From the NCBI GenBank assembly GCA_002189105.1, contig NIOB01000007.1:62001-126000 (forward strand): a stretch of 64,000 bases of DNA, in the 5' to 3' direction. Within the stretch, counting starts at the first letter, position 1. Each line of letters opens with the position of its first letter. The translations under genes and the position numbers were made by a program. The notes beneath the pieces were generated by a model. It saw nothing but the letters and a program-made list of their open reading frames with translations. It was not told where the DNA came from and did not search any database. Source of the stretch: Saccharibacillus soli. GTDB lineage: Bacteria; Bacillota; Bacilli; Paenibacillales; Paenibacillaceae. Shown here piece after piece: positions 41,732 through 53,535 of this stretch.

Positions 41732-42402
41732 CGAACACTCTCCAATCGATAACCGAGACCTCGCACCGTGCTGATGCGCAGACCCGCCTGCCATTCGTCG
41801 AACCGTTCTCGAAGCCGATTGACGTGCACGTCCAGCGTACGCTCGTTGCCTTCGTAATCGTAACCCCAGACTTTCTCGATCAGATGATCCCGGGTGAGCG
41901 TACGTCCCATATTGCCTGCGAGCAGAAACAGAAGCTCGTATTCTTTGGGAGGCAGGTTTACGGGGTGTCCGTGGACGAGAGCCTCGAAGTTCCTTTTATC
42001 CATAAAAAGTTTGGCGGCGCTTACCTGCTGCGAAGAAGCGATCTGATACCGTTTGAGCAGCGCCTTCACCCGAACTTCGAGTTCCGCAGGTTCAAAAGGC
42101 TTGACCAAATAATCGTCGGTGCCCAGTTCGAATCCTTTGACTTTGTCGCCCGTTTCTCCTTTGGCGGTCAAGATGAGCAGTGGAATATCGTGATCGCGGC
42201 GCAGTTCCCGGCATAAAGCCCAGCCGTCCATTTCGGGCATCATGATATCGAGAATGACCATATCGGCCGGATCTTCGTTCATCAAGCGAAGCGCTTGAAG
42301 CCCGTCTGCCGCCGTTCTAACCTGAAGCCCCTGCTGCTGCAAGATCAGACGGACCAACTCCGCGATATGAGGATCATCGTCCGCCACAATTACTTTGGTC
42401 AT
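41728..42402 (-). CDS. OmpR/PhoB-family response regulator
   Basis: A 224-aa regulator. The receiver has VADDDPH, phospho-Asp in VILDIMMPEMDG (about Asp51) and Lys in LVKPFEP. The winged helix has LPPKEYELLFLLAGN, TLDVHVNRLRERF and GLGYRLE. AAGGAGG precedes the ATG. It lies 46 bases after the DHA2 exporter gene and 4-base-overlaps its kinase, so the pair is encoded downstream of, and probably controls, the exporter. Confidence 0.94.
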   Translation of the reverse strand: MTKVIVADDDPHIAELVRLILQQQGLQVRTAADGLQALRLMNEDPADMVILDIMMPEMDGWALCRELRRDHDIPLLILTAKGETGDKVKGFELGTDDYLVKPFEPAELEVRVKALLKRYQIASSQQVSAAKLFMDKRNFEALVHGHPVNLPPKEYELLFLLAGNMGRTLTRDHLIEKVWGYDYEGNERTLDVHVNRLRERFDEWQAGLRISTVRGLGYRLESVR

Positions 42403-42448
42403 GAAGCGCTCCTCCTTAAGATTCGATTATTTCGATCCGTGCGCAAGA

Positions 42449-43993
42449 TTATTTATTTCGCGGCGCTGCCGCCGATTCCTGTTTGCGGCTTTGACCCAGC
42501 ACGCCGGGACTGAGGAACCAGCAGAACACATAGGCGACAATCGCAAATCCGAGGCCGATCGCAAACAGTTGGTCGAACGAAGAAGCGATGATCTGATGGA
42601 TCTGCTGAAGTGCGGAAGCGGACAATCCTTCCGGCAAAGAGCCCGAAATGACGCTCTCTTCGCTGCCGGCGGGAAGCTGGCCGGCCATGCCGTGAATCCC
42701 ATCCCGGATATGCTTGGCCAGCAGGCTGCCGAAGACGCTTAATCCAATCGTCGCCCCGATCGATTGGAACAACTGCACGCTGCTGACGGCCACGCCGCTA
42801 TGCGCGGGATCGACCGATTCTTGAATAATCAAGTTGTCGGAGCCGAACAAGATGCCCATTCCGATCCCCATGATGAAGAATGCGACCAACACATACAGGA
42901 GCGGCACGGACGGAGTCAGCTGCATCAGCATGACGAGTCCAATCAGTGGAAGGAACATGAACACGATAAACAATTTTCGGTAAGCGACTTTGGTGATTAG
43001 GAAGCTGTTGAGCATGCTGGACGGGATTGCGCCCGCCATCGCGGCCATCATCAGATAACCCGAAGCGGTGGGCGTCATCCCCATAACATGCTGCGCGAAA
43101 TAAGGGAAAGAAGCGAACGAACCCATAAGCGCCAGCATCAGCGTCATCACGATCAAGGACAAGGTTACGAAATTGCGATTGCGGAACAGGGACAGCGGGA
43201 TGATCGGTTCGGCCGCTCGGCGTTCCACTTGAACGAACAGCGCGGCGAATAAGGCGGAAAGCGCCAGCATGCCGAGAATCAGAGGCGAAGACCAAGACAA
43301 TGCGAGATTGTCGATCATGACCGGAGCCAGCAGCAGGGACAGCAGAGAGGCGACCAACATCCCCGCGCCCAGCCAGTCGATCGAACGGCTGCTTGTCTCG
43401 CTGCGCGATTCCCGCATGCTGAAGAACAGAACGACTGCCGCCAGCAGGCCAAGCGGAATATTGATAAAGAATACCCAATGCCAATTCAGATGCCCGACGA
43501 AATACCCGCCGACGACGGGGCCGACCAACTGCGGAAGAATCATCAGCGGCCCGATCAGGCCTTGGATCTTCGCTCGCTGCTCCAACGGAAACGATTCGCC
43601 AATGATGACCAGAGCCAGCGGCATCAAGCCGCCCGCTCCGATCCCTTGTACGCAGCGTCCGGCAAGCAGCATGCCCATCGAAGGCGCGATGCCGCAGATC
43701 AACGATCCGGCGATAAATAATCCCATACTGGTCAAATAGATGCGTTTGCGTCCGTACAAATCGGCCAACTTGCCCAAGATCGGCATAAATACGGTCACGG
43801 CCAGCATATAAATGCCGGCTACCCAGCCGTAGAAAGAAAGCCCGTGCAGATCGCGCACGATCGTCGGCATGGCAGTGGACACGACGGTTTCGTCGAGTTC
43901 GGAGAAGATCAAGCCGATGATTAAGCCGATCAGCACCAAGACTCGGCTTCCCGTTTGCAGCGCCGGCGCCGATGCGGTAATGTCGTTGTTCAT
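42449..43993 (-). CDS. DHA2-family multidrug MFS exporter (14-TM)
   Basis: A 514-aa EmrB/QacA-type proton antiporter with 14 hydrophobic segments. Motif D1-like LDETVVSTAMPTI lies in TM1, motif A GKLADLYGRKRIYL follows TM2 and motif C GPVVGGYFVGHLNWHWVFFINIP lies in TM5. GAGG precedes the ATG. It is the first gene of an operon that continues with a response regulator and kinase. This arrangement is less common than TetR- or MarR-controlled DHA2 genes and implies that the drug or its membrane effect is sensed by the kinase. Substrate unknown. Confidence 0.93.
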   Translation of the reverse strand: MNNDITASAPALQTGSRVLVLIGLIIGLIFSELDETVVSTAMPTIVRDLHGLSFYGWVAGIYMLAVTVFMPILGKLADLYGRKRIYLTSMGLFIAGSLICGIAPSMGMLLAGRCVQGIGAGGLMPLALVIIGESFPLEQRAKIQGLIGPLMILPQLVGPVVGGYFVGHLNWHWVFFINIPLGLLAAVVLFFSMRESRSETSSRSIDWLGAGMLVASLLSLLLAPVMIDNLALSWSSPLILGMLALSALFAALFVQVERRAAEPIIPLSLFRNRNFVTLSLIVMTLMLALMGSFASFPYFAQHVMGMTPTASGYLMMAAMAGAIPSSMLNSFLITKVAYRKLFIVFMFLPLIGLVMLMQLTPSVPLLYVLVAFFIMGIGMGILFGSDNLIIQESVDPAHSGVAVSSVQLFQSIGATIGLSVFGSLLAKHIRDGIHGMAGQLPAGSEESVISGSLPEGLSASALQQIHQIIASSFDQLFAIGLGFAIVAYVFCWFLSPGVLGQSRKQESAAAPRNK

Positions 43994-44105
43994 TTTCGAT
44001 TCCTCATTTCCGGGGAAATTCGGGGCGCGTCGAACTTGCCCCGTTCACGGTACTCAATATAGCCCCGGCATGTAAACGGAATTTAAACAAACGCGGAAAA
44101 ACGGC

Positions 44106-44137
44106 AAAAAGAACCCCAGTCTTCACGACCGGGGTTC
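44106..44137 (-). terminator. Terminator of the helical-repeat protein gene
   Basis: GAACCCC (44111-44117) pairs with GGGGTTC (44131-44137), with an inner GTC/GAC. On the minus strand five T follow (44110-44106). Confidence 0.82.
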
Positions 44138-44149
44138 GGTTATGCGTAT

Positions 44150-45184
44150 TTAAGGCCGCAAAGCGGACTTGAACTTGACCACCGCTTCGGCCAGCGAAGT
44201 TCGTGCTGCCGTAAGCTGCGGTTGCGTCGAGCCTTTGGACAGGACGGAAGCCGATTTGTTGATCGATTTGTGCAGTTCGCCAAAAGATGAACTTGGATAC
44301 TGGCCGCTGCGGATGCCCTTAGGAGAATCCAACAGCTTACGCGCCTGATTCAATTCGTTTCCAAGCTGGATTCCTTCCTTGAGCGCATCGTAGCTGGTCT
44401 GTACGCAATGAGCGGCTGATTCGACAGCCAGCAGACCGGACGAACCATTGAGCAGGGACTCCAGTTGATCTGCCTGTTTGTTGAAGGCAGCCAGCAGCTT
44501 GGTGTAGTTCTCGTCACTTGGCAGATTGGCGGACAATGCAGCAATCTCCTGACGCTGAACATTCAATTCACTCAATCGCGCAGTACGGTCGAAGTTTGTT
44601 GAATTACGCAGCAAGGCGGCGCCTTCCACATACTTGCGATACTGCTCACGGAACTGCTGAACCGTAGCGTTTGGATCGTAAGCCACCGTCTGCGCCTGAT
44701 TGATGACCGTAAACATCGCATCGGCTGCTTCCTGTGGATAAGTGCCCGGAGCTGTTCCGACAGAAGCGTTCAGCATACGTGACATTTGAAAAGTCTGGCG
44801 TTCAAGAATGGAAGCATCCCGGATATAGTCGGTGATATAGGCATCAAGGGCAGAATTGAGTAAGTTATAGGAAGTAGTCAGCTTGGTGGAGGAAGTGTCA
44901 GGGTTAAGCAGAAGGATGTTCGCTTGGTCAGAAGCTGTCTTGACGGCTTGGTATCGGGCATTAGCCGGATCGCTGTAGAAGTCGCCTGATGCCCATTCGC
45001 ACATCGCCAGCATCTGGATCAGTGCACTACGCTCAGCGTCGTTGACATTTGCGGCAGGATCGTCGGAAGCTGCATAAGCCGTCGTACCCGGTGAAGGCAG
45101 GACTGCTGCGCCGCCAAGCAGAGTACCGAAAGCAAGCGCTGCTGCCATCCATCTATGCGCCCCCGGCAGTTTGAATCGATTCAA
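44150..45184 (-). CDS. Secreted protein with FIVAR-like helical repeats
   Basis: A 344-aa exported protein. The signal peptide (about 1-38) ends at AYA-AS. The mature part is all-helical and contains units resembling the FIVAR-like three-helix repeats of Paenibacillus surface enzymes. Examples are GTAPGTYPQEAADAMFTVIN with AYDPNATVQQF (about 143-190) and GIRSGQYPSSSFGELHKSIN with GSTQPQLTAARTSLAEAV (about 290-340). A degenerate unit lies near 65-118. No catalytic domain, LPXTG or SLH motif is present. TTG at 45184 with AGGGGGAA upstream is the start. In larger proteins these repeats act as spacers; here they are the whole protein, so its role is unknown. Confidence 0.82.
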   Translation of the reverse strand: MNRFKLPGAHRWMAAALAFGTLLGGAAVLPSPGTTAYAASDDPAANVNDAERSALIQMLAMCEWASGDFYSDPANARYQAVKTASDQANILLLNPDTSSTKLTTSYNLLNSALDAYITDYIRDASILERQTFQMSRMLNASVGTAPGTYPQEAADAMFTVINQAQTVAYDPNATVQQFREQYRKYVEGAALLRNSTNFDRTARLSELNVQRQEIAALSANLPSDENYTKLLAAFNKQADQLESLLNGSSGLLAVESAAHCVQTSYDALKEGIQLGNELNQARKLLDSPKGIRSGQYPSSSFGELHKSINKSASVLSKGSTQPQLTAARTSLAEAVVKFKSALRP

Positions 45185-45395
45185 AAAAGATTCCCCCTTG
45201 TGTGAAGTCCTGATGTCTTGGTGTACACGTGTAAAATTGCTCCTTCATTAATTAAACTTTTCCAGATGAACGAAACACAATTTGATCGTCATGATGAAAT
45301 TTATTTTACAATATGAAGGTTAAATCATCTATTAACGTTCATTTCATGAAATTTTATCTGAAATTCCACTTGTGAATTGAAAGGATGGGAGCCAA

Positions 45396-45500
45396 ATGCA
45401 ACGCTGCGCTGCCTACCTGCGTAACGAGGAGGAGGAAGCAGCAGTCCAAAAGATGCGCAAAGTGTCCCTTCATTCTAAAATGAGGGTAAATAACGCTTAG
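45396..45500 (+). CDS. Possible 34-aa basic peptide
   Basis: ATG 45396 follows GGGAG by 6 bases and encodes [19 protein letters not shown] and on to VNNA, ending 43 bases before the CbpA gene. It could be a leader ORF. A GAAGC/GCTTC inverted repeat (45503-45525) follows. The rest of the 45185-45543 gap is A/T-rich and includes the palindrome ATTTCATGAAAT (45341-45352); I see no CtsR or CIRCE site. Confidence 0.3.
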   Translation: MQRCAAYLRNEEEEAAVQKMRKVSLHSKMRVNNA

Positions 45501-45543
45501 AAGAAGCGAGCATGTCGCTGGCTTCACAAGGGGGAGGAAGATC

Positions 45544-46464
45544 ATGCCGGACAAAAATCATTACGATGTACTCGGAGTCGAAGCCAATGCCTCCCAGACG
45601 GACATCAAGAAGGCTTATCAGAAGCTCGCCAAGCAGTGGCATCCCGATGTAAATAAAGCGGCGAACGCCGAAGCCCGGTTTAAGGAAATTGCAGCCGCTT
45701 ATGAAGTGTTGGGCAGTGAAGAGAAACGTCGGGAATACGACGCTTCTCGTCGTCAATCGACTGGTTTCGGTGGGGGAGCTTCCCGTGGTGCTGCGGGTCA
45801 GAGCGCATATGGTCAGCCGGGTGGCGGCTTTGGTGGGAATTTTGATTGGATTAACGATCTTCAGCGCGAAGATCTCTTCGATATGTTCTTCAATGAACGT
45901 GTAGGAGGATTTGGGCGGACAACCGCCGAAGCAGAGCCTCGCCAGCGTAATCAATCCACGCTGGAGATTACGCTGGAACAGGCTTATAACGGAGAGACCA
46001 TTCGCGTACAGATCGGCGGCAAGACGATTAATCTGCGTATTCCGGAACGTTCCCGGGACGGCAGCGTAATCCGGATGACGGGCAGCGGCAGCAACGGTCT
46101 GGCGCCCGGCGAGGAACTCCGTATTGTACTGGAAATCGCGGAGCATCTGGTCTACACGCTGGAAGGCGAAGATCTGGTTGCGGCTCTGCGGATCGCACCG
46201 TGGCAGGCAGCCCTCGGCGGGAAGGCGCGAATCGAACTGCCGGACGGTGCAGCCGTTAACCTGAATCTGCCGCGCGGCATTACATCAGGAAGACGGCTGC
46301 GTATTCCTCGTCGGGGCCTGAAGCGGGCGAATGGAACCTATGGCGATCTATACGCCGAGATTGAAATTACGGTGCCCGAGCCATCGGGTGAAGAAGAAGA
46401 ACTGTATCGTCGGTTAGCCAGTCTGTCGAAATTCCAGCCATGGCTGGGCAAACGGCGAACCTGA
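45544..46464 (+). CDS. CbpA-type DnaJ co-chaperone (no Zn finger)
   Basis: A 306-aa class II J-protein. The J-domain (about 4-66) has HPD at 33-35. A Gly/Phe-rich linker (75-115) follows, then two substrate-binding beta domains ([15 protein letters not shown], and the C-terminal [29 protein letters not shown]). It lacks the CxxCxGxG Zn-finger repeats of DnaJ, so it is a CbpA/DnaJ-like protein that stimulates DnaK. GGGGGAGGAAG precedes the ATG. The clpB gene starts 45 bases later, giving a two-gene disaggregation operon. Confidence 0.92.
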   Translation: MPDKNHYDVLGVEANASQTDIKKAYQKLAKQWHPDVNKAANAEARFKEIAAAYEVLGSEEKRREYDASRRQSTGFGGGASRGAAGQSAYGQPGGGFGGNFDWINDLQREDLFDMFFNERVGGFGRTTAEAEPRQRNQSTLEITLEQAYNGETIRVQIGGKTINLRIPERSRDGSVIRMTGSGSNGLAPGEELRIVLEIAEHLVYTLEGEDLVAALRIAPWQAALGGKARIELPDGAAVNLNLPRGITSGRRLRIPRRGLKRANGTYGDLYAEIEITVPEPSGEEEELYRRLASLSKFQPWLGKRRT

Positions 46465-46509
46465 ATCCAGAACCAAATCTAAAGGGTTGGAGAGTTGGAG
46501 GGAAGAGAA

Positions 46510-49131
<2,622 letters not shown>

Positions 49132-49190
49132 TCCCTTGAATGGTCAGGGAAATAGGCCCTGAACTTCATGAAAATACATGTTACGGATTT

Positions 49191-49212
49191 GCCGCTCCCC
49201 AGAGCGGCTTTT
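49191..49212 (+). terminator. Rho-independent terminator of clpB
   Basis: GCCGCTC (49191-49197) pairs with GAGCGGC (49202-49208), followed by TTTT. Confidence 0.75.
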
Positions 49213-49305
49213 GTACGTTTCCCTTCTTGCGTCTCTTTGCTCTGACCTTCCTTTCCGGTACAATAAATAGATCACCCAACAGATAACGAGAAGAAGGAGA
49301 TCGCC

Positions 49306-49977
49306 ATGATGCACGATAATCGCAATATGGATGCGCGGCAGGCCGGGATTATTGAGGCTGCCGCTGCGCTTGCCCGGCGCGAACTGGAGCATGAAGGCAG
49401 TGGACACGACTGGTGGCACATCTATCGGGTGACGGAACTGGCGAAGCGCATTGCCGCAGAGGAAGGAGCCGATCTGTTTATCTGCGAACTGACGGCACTG
49501 CTGCATGACCTGGCGGATGAGAAGCTGGTTGACGATCCCGAAGCGGGAATGAAGCGGACGGAGACCTGGATGCTGGAGCATGGTGTGAAGCCTGAAGAGG
49601 CGGCTCATGTAATGGAGATTATCTCGACCATGTCGTTCAAAGGCGGAGGCGGTACGCCCATGAAGACGCTGGAAGGCCGAGTCGTGCAGGATGCCGATCG
49701 GCTGGATGCGATTGGAGCGATCGGGATTGCTCGCACCTTTGTGTATTCCGGTAAAAAAGGTCGTCCCATGTACGATCCGAACATCCCCGTTCGTCACGAC
49801 ATGACCCCGGAAGAGTACCGCAGCGGCAAGGATACAGCCATCAATCACTTTCATGAGAAGCTGTTGAAGCTGCGCGATCTGCTGAACACAGCCGCCGGTC
49901 GGCGCATTGCCGACGATCGCCATGCCTTTATGGAAGAATTCCTGCTGCGCTTCGACCGCGAATGGAACGGCCTCTAA
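49306..49977 (+). CDS. HD-domain hydrolase (YpgQ/YedJ-like)
   Basis: A 223-aa metal-dependent phosphohydrolase of the HD superfamily. SGHDWWHIYRVTELA (about 33-47) provides the first histidine, TALLHDLADEKL (about 63-74) the HD pair, and RVVQDADRLDAIGAIGIART the last Asp. B. subtilis YpgQ, which this resembles, hydrolyses (d)NTPs to nucleoside and PPi-type products. AAGGAG precedes the tandem ATG ATG start. Monocistronic. Confidence 0.88.
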   Translation: MMHDNRNMDARQAGIIEAAAALARRELEHEGSGHDWWHIYRVTELAKRIAAEEGADLFICELTALLHDLADEKLVDDPEAGMKRTETWMLEHGVKPEEAAHVMEIISTMSFKGGGGTPMKTLEGRVVQDADRLDAIGAIGIARTFVYSGKKGRPMYDPNIPVRHDMTPEEYRSGKDTAINHFHEKLLKLRDLLNTAAGRRIADDRHAFMEEFLLRFDREWNGL

Positions 49978-50064
49978 GTCATGTGATCTCATTTACAGCC
50001 CTGTATAGGTCATCCGTTTACGCTGGAGGGATATTTAACCAGTTGGTAGATGGAGGCGCAGAAG

Positions 50065-50384
50065 ATGAGCGAACATGTCAAGGCCTACTATAATGAACAA
50101 GCAGAACGGGAATGGGAGCGTTTGAACCATCCTTATCGGGCCATAGAAATGGCAAGTACATGGCGATTGATCGAACGCTATTTTCCGGCAAAAGGTTCGG
50201 TGTGCGACATTGGTTCAGGCCCGGGAAGGTACGCGCTGGAGCTGCTTCGACGCGGCTATATGAAGAGGATCGTCTTGCATATGAGAACCTGCTGCTTGCA
50301 GCCTCCGAGACCTGCGAAGCTCCGCAGTATCGGGATGCGACGGAACATCTGCACCTGGTAGTTCGACGCAGCAGCAGCAAATAA
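50065..50384 (+). pseudogene. Decayed class I SAM methyltransferase
   Basis: The first ~64 residues (from MSEHVKAYYNEQAERE, including the intact SAM motif DIGSGPGRYALEL) read normally from ATG 50065 with GGAGG upstream. Past about 50258 the reading frame is lost. The adjacent +1 frame instead gives EEDRLAYENLLLAASE, ETCEAPQYRDATEHLHLVV and a stop at 50384, which is the usual C-terminal end of such Paenibacillus methyltransferases. So an internal segment of about 150 codons was deleted with a frame change. The current frame from ATG would end at 50361 in an unrelated 39-residue tail. The product lacks the rest of the Rossmann fold and should be inactive. Confidence 0.8.
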
Positions 50385-50411
50385 AGCAGCGAATGGCAGG
50401 GAGCGATGAAC

Positions 50412-50996
50412 ATGACTGACAAGAAAATAGATCCGATCCTGCTGGAGTTTCCAGAGGAATTTGAGACGGAGCGGCTGCGGATTCGTGCCACACGTCCCGG
50501 CGATGGAGCAGAGCTGAACGCTGCCATCCGAGAAAGCCAGCAGGAGCTTGCTCCGTTTATGCCTTTTGCACGTGTGCTGCCGGAACCGGAAGAGACGGAG
50601 CAGTTGGTACGCCGGAGACGACTGCATTTTCTGGAGCGAACGGACTTGATGATGCTGATGACCGATCGCTTCACGGATCAGATTCTTGGTGCCAGCGGCC
50701 TGCACCGCATAAATTGGGACGTCCGGCGTTTTGAGATCGGTTATTGGGTGCGCACTTCACACGCAGGCCGGGGTCTGGTAACGGAAGCGGTACATGGACT
50801 GACCGATTATGCCATCCGCTACCTGGACGCAAACCGGATAGAGATTCGCTGCGATGACCGCAATCTCAAGAGTGCAGCCGTAGCAAAGCGTGCTGGCTTT
50901 ACGCTGGAAGGTGTACTGAGAAATTGGCTGCGGGAAGAAGACGGCACGCTGGTTAACGAGATGATTTTTGCCAAAATTCGTGGAGTTGACTTCTAA
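50412..50996 (+). CDS. RimJ/RimL-type GNAT N-acetyltransferase
   Basis: A 194-aa acetyltransferase of the RimJ/RimL subgroup (Acetyltransf_3). TERLRIRATRPGD opens the domain, FEIGYWVRTSHAGRGLVTEAV has the CoA loop, and RIEIRCDDRNLKSAAVAKRAGF is the C-terminal signature. Members acetylate ribosomal proteins, other N-termini or polyamine/antibiotic substrates; which one is unknown. I prefer ATG 50412 because GGGAG lies about 9 bases upstream, not the ATG at 50406. It directly follows the decayed methyltransferase. Confidence 0.92.
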   Translation: MTDKKIDPILLEFPEEFETERLRIRATRPGDGAELNAAIRESQQELAPFMPFARVLPEPEETEQLVRRRRLHFLERTDLMMLMTDRFTDQILGASGLHRINWDVRRFEIGYWVRTSHAGRGLVTEAVHGLTDYAIRYLDANRIEIRCDDRNLKSAAVAKRAGFTLEGVLRNWLREEDGTLVNEMIFAKIRGVDF

Positions 50997-51047
50997 CGCC
51001 TGGCGGTTGGATACACTTGTCCACTTATAGAAAACGGAGGATTATCG

Positions 51048-51779
51048 ATGAGCAAACTAGCGATCATATCTGACATTCACGGCAATCTTCCGGCATTTGA
51101 AGCGGTACTTGAGGATATTGAAAGCCGGGGAATCACGGAAATTTATTGTCTGGGCGACCTGGTGGGCAAAGGCCCAAGCTCGGATCAAGTAGTTGATCTG
51201 GCCCTTGAGCGCTGCCGCTATATCGTACGGGGCAATTGGGAAGAGTTTCTGCCGCAGCCTACGGAATTTGTATCGCTTCAGTGGCATCAACGCCTGCTGG
51301 GTCAGCAGCGGATGGATGCTCTACAGGCCCTTCCCTTTTCCATGGAGTTCTGGATGAGTGGGCGTTATGTCCGGTTGTTCCATGCCTCTCCGCGCAGTGT
51401 ATATGAGCGCGTGCAGCCGTGGGATGATTACAGCCGCAAGCTCAGCTTGTTTGAATCATCCGACCTCAGCGCAGAGCCGATCAAGGCGGATGTAGCGGGG
51501 TATGGAGACATCCATAATGCGTACATGCAGCATATGGACGGCCGGATGCTGTTTAATGCAGGGAGCGTGGGCAATCCGCTGGACATGACTCAAGCTTCTT
51601 ATGCCATTCTGGAAGGTGATCTCGGCGGAAAAAGCCGAACACGGCTGGATCTCACCTTTGTGCGCCTTCCCTATGATATTGAACGTTCGATCCGGGAAGC
51701 CAGGGACAGAGAGATGCCGGATCTGGAACCGTATATCCGTGAGCTGACTACGGGTCGCTATCGGGGGCTGAAGGACTAA
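51048..51779 (+). CDS. Calcineurin-like metallophosphoesterase
   Basis: A 243-aa phosphoesterase of the YfcE/diadenosine-type group. Metal motifs are ISDIHGNL (about 7-14), YCLGDLVGKGP (about 34-44), RGNWEE (the GNH site has Trp in place of His: GNW), HASPRS, and GYGDIHN with FNAGSVGNP. The GNW change removes a catalytic-site histidine seen in many relatives. CGGAGG precedes the ATG. A long-loop terminator follows. Confidence 0.87.
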   Translation: MSKLAIISDIHGNLPAFEAVLEDIESRGITEIYCLGDLVGKGPSSDQVVDLALERCRYIVRGNWEEFLPQPTEFVSLQWHQRLLGQQRMDALQALPFSMEFWMSGRYVRLFHASPRSVYERVQPWDDYSRKLSLFESSDLSAEPIKADVAGYGDIHNAYMQHMDGRMLFNAGSVGNPLDMTQASYAILEGDLGGKSRTRLDLTFVRLPYDIERSIREARDREMPDLEPYIRELTTGRYRGLKD

Positions 51780-51800
51780 TCGGCTCATCAAGCGACACAT

Positions 51801-51859
51801 AAGAACCCTTTCTTCGACGGTGCGATCTTCGCGGCACATCGGGGCTTAGGGTTCTTTTT
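51801..51859 (+). terminator. Terminator hairpin with long loop
   Basis: AAGAACCCT (51801-51809) pairs with AGGGTTCTT (51848-51856) and runs into T. The loop is about 38 bases, so its strength is uncertain. Confidence 0.55.
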
Positions 51860-51917
51860 GCAGAGAGCGGGTAATGAAAAGGAGGATGAAGAGAAATCTT
51901 ACGCAAAGAGGTGCGAT

Positions 51918-53474
51918 ATGGATATGGAGATGGACCATCAACCGGTGAGCGAGCTGCCTGACGAACAGAAGGAACGTCCCAAGGTCATTCTGACCGGAGC
52001 CAGCGGCTATATCGGTCACAATCTAATGCGAAAACTCAAAGAAGATTACGATATTATTGCGCTGTCCCGCCACGGAGATTCGCGTGAAGACGAAGAACAT
52101 GTGGAATGGAGAAGCTGTGATTTTTATTCGATGGACGATGCGCTCAAGGCGCTTCAGGGCGCGGATTATGCCTTCTATCTCATTCATTCCATGATGCCAA
52201 CGGCCAAGCTGACTCAGGGAGACTTTGAAGACATGGATGCCATTCTTGCCGATCATTTTGCCCGGGCAGCACGGAAAAATGGCATTAAGCAGATTGTCTA
52301 TCTGAGCGGGATTGTGCCGGACGGCATTCCTGAAGAAGAATTATCCCGGCATCTGAGAAGCCGCCTGGAAGTACAGCGAATTCTGGAATCGTCCGGCGTT
52401 CCGGTGACAACCATACGTGCCGGGTTGATTGTCGGCCCACAGGGTTCGTCATTTCCGATTCTGTATCGATTGGTTCAGCGGCTTCCCATTATGTCGCTGC
52501 CGACATGGACGCGCACGAAGACGCATGCGATTGCGCTTGACGATGTGCTGAACTCGCTCAAGAACAGCCTGGGCAATGAGAAAGTCTGTGGGCGAGCAGT
52601 CGATGTTGGCGGCCCTGACGTGATGAGCTACAAGGAAATGATGATGCAGATGGCCGAAGTATTGAACGTGGAGCGCAAGTTCATCGATCTCCCGTTCCTG
52701 ACGGTCAAGCTGTCGAGATTATGGGTTACGCTGGTCACTGGCGCACCGCGTGAGATGGCGTATCCACTGATCGAGAGCCTCATTCATCCCATGGTCGCCC
52801 ATCCCAACATGAAGGTGGAAGGGATCAGTGAGGGCCGCAAGACCTTCAAGGAAGCGGCAAAGGAATCGCTGGAGGAAGAACGCAAGAAAAAAGAGGAAGC
52901 CCAGCAGAAGCAGGAATCCTCAAAAGGTGAGAAATCCAAGTCGGATGAATCCAAAGAAAGTGTCCAGAAGGCGGATGTTCGATCGGTGCAGCGCGTCACG
53001 CTGCCAGAAGGACGAAATGCACAGTGGGCGGGCGAATATTACACGGAATGGTTGGGCAAGGCGCTTAGACCGTTCATTCGCACAGAGGTCAGCGAAGATG
53101 GCGTCAGCCGGATCTATATCCGATTCTTCCGTCGGCCGATTCTGGAATTGACCTACGATGCTTCCCGCAGCGATGGAGATCGTGCCGTGTATCGGATTAC
53201 GGGCGGCATGTTCGCCAACGCCAAGGACGCCCATCACGGACGCCTTGAGTTCCTGATGATCCCGGGTTCCAGCGACTGTGTAGTAGCCATTCATGACTAT
53301 ATGCCGTCCATGCCTTGGTTCCTGTACAAGTACACTCAGGCCAAGCTGCATCTGATCGTCATGTACGCGTTCCGCAAGCATCTGGAGCACAAAGGCAATC
53401 TGGGGAAATCCAGCACCTCCAAAAAGTCGGGCGGCTCTGTGGGTACGGTCTCTTCCGCCAAGGCTGAAGGGTAG
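51918..53474 (+). CDS. NAD(P)-binding SDR/NmrA-like protein with Lys/Glu-rich insert
   Basis: A 518-aa protein. The N-terminal half is an atypical SDR: ILTGASGYIGHNLM (Rossmann loop, about 24-37), YLIHSMMP, IVYLSGIVP. A highly charged segment (about 330-360, EEERKKKEEAQQKQ) forms a probable coiled coil. The C-terminal part (about 380-495) is a separate beta-rich domain (RIYIRFFRRPILELTYD, VYRITGGMF), similar to the DUF2867-type extension of these SDRs. I chose ATG 51918 because AAGAGGTG lies 6 bases upstream; an in-frame TTG at 51858 is possible. The substrate is unknown. Confidence 0.85.
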   Translation: MDMEMDHQPVSELPDEQKERPKVILTGASGYIGHNLMRKLKEDYDIIALSRHGDSREDEEHVEWRSCDFYSMDDALKALQGADYAFYLIHSMMPTAKLTQGDFEDMDAILADHFARAARKNGIKQIVYLSGIVPDGIPEEELSRHLRSRLEVQRILESSGVPVTTIRAGLIVGPQGSSFPILYRLVQRLPIMSLPTWTRTKTHAIALDDVLNSLKNSLGNEKVCGRAVDVGGPDVMSYKEMMMQMAEVLNVERKFIDLPFLTVKLSRLWVTLVTGAPREMAYPLIESLIHPMVAHPNMKVEGISEGRKTFKEAAKESLEEERKKKEEAQQKQESSKGEKSKSDESKESVQKADVRSVQRVTLPEGRNAQWAGEYYTEWLGKALRPFIRTEVSEDGVSRIYIRFFRRPILELTYDASRSDGDRAVYRITGGMFANAKDAHHGRLEFLMIPGSSDCVVAIHDYMPSMPWFLYKYTQAKLHLIVMYAFRKHLEHKGNLGKSSTSKKSGGSVGTVSSAKAEG

Positions 53475-53535
53475 CACCACCAAGAGTGCAGACTTAACCT
53501 GGAACCTCTAATCAGGGAAGATCAAAGGTTGGATC

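Noticed and set aside
40640-44150. Horizontally acquired island for the DHA2/two-component operon
   Set aside because: I sensed slightly different codon choice, but cannot measure it; there are no flanking repeats, integrase or tRNA.
45341-45352. ATTTCATGAAAT as a CIRCE or CtsR element
   Set aside because: It is a short palindrome that fits neither the CIRCE inverted repeat nor the CtsR heptads.
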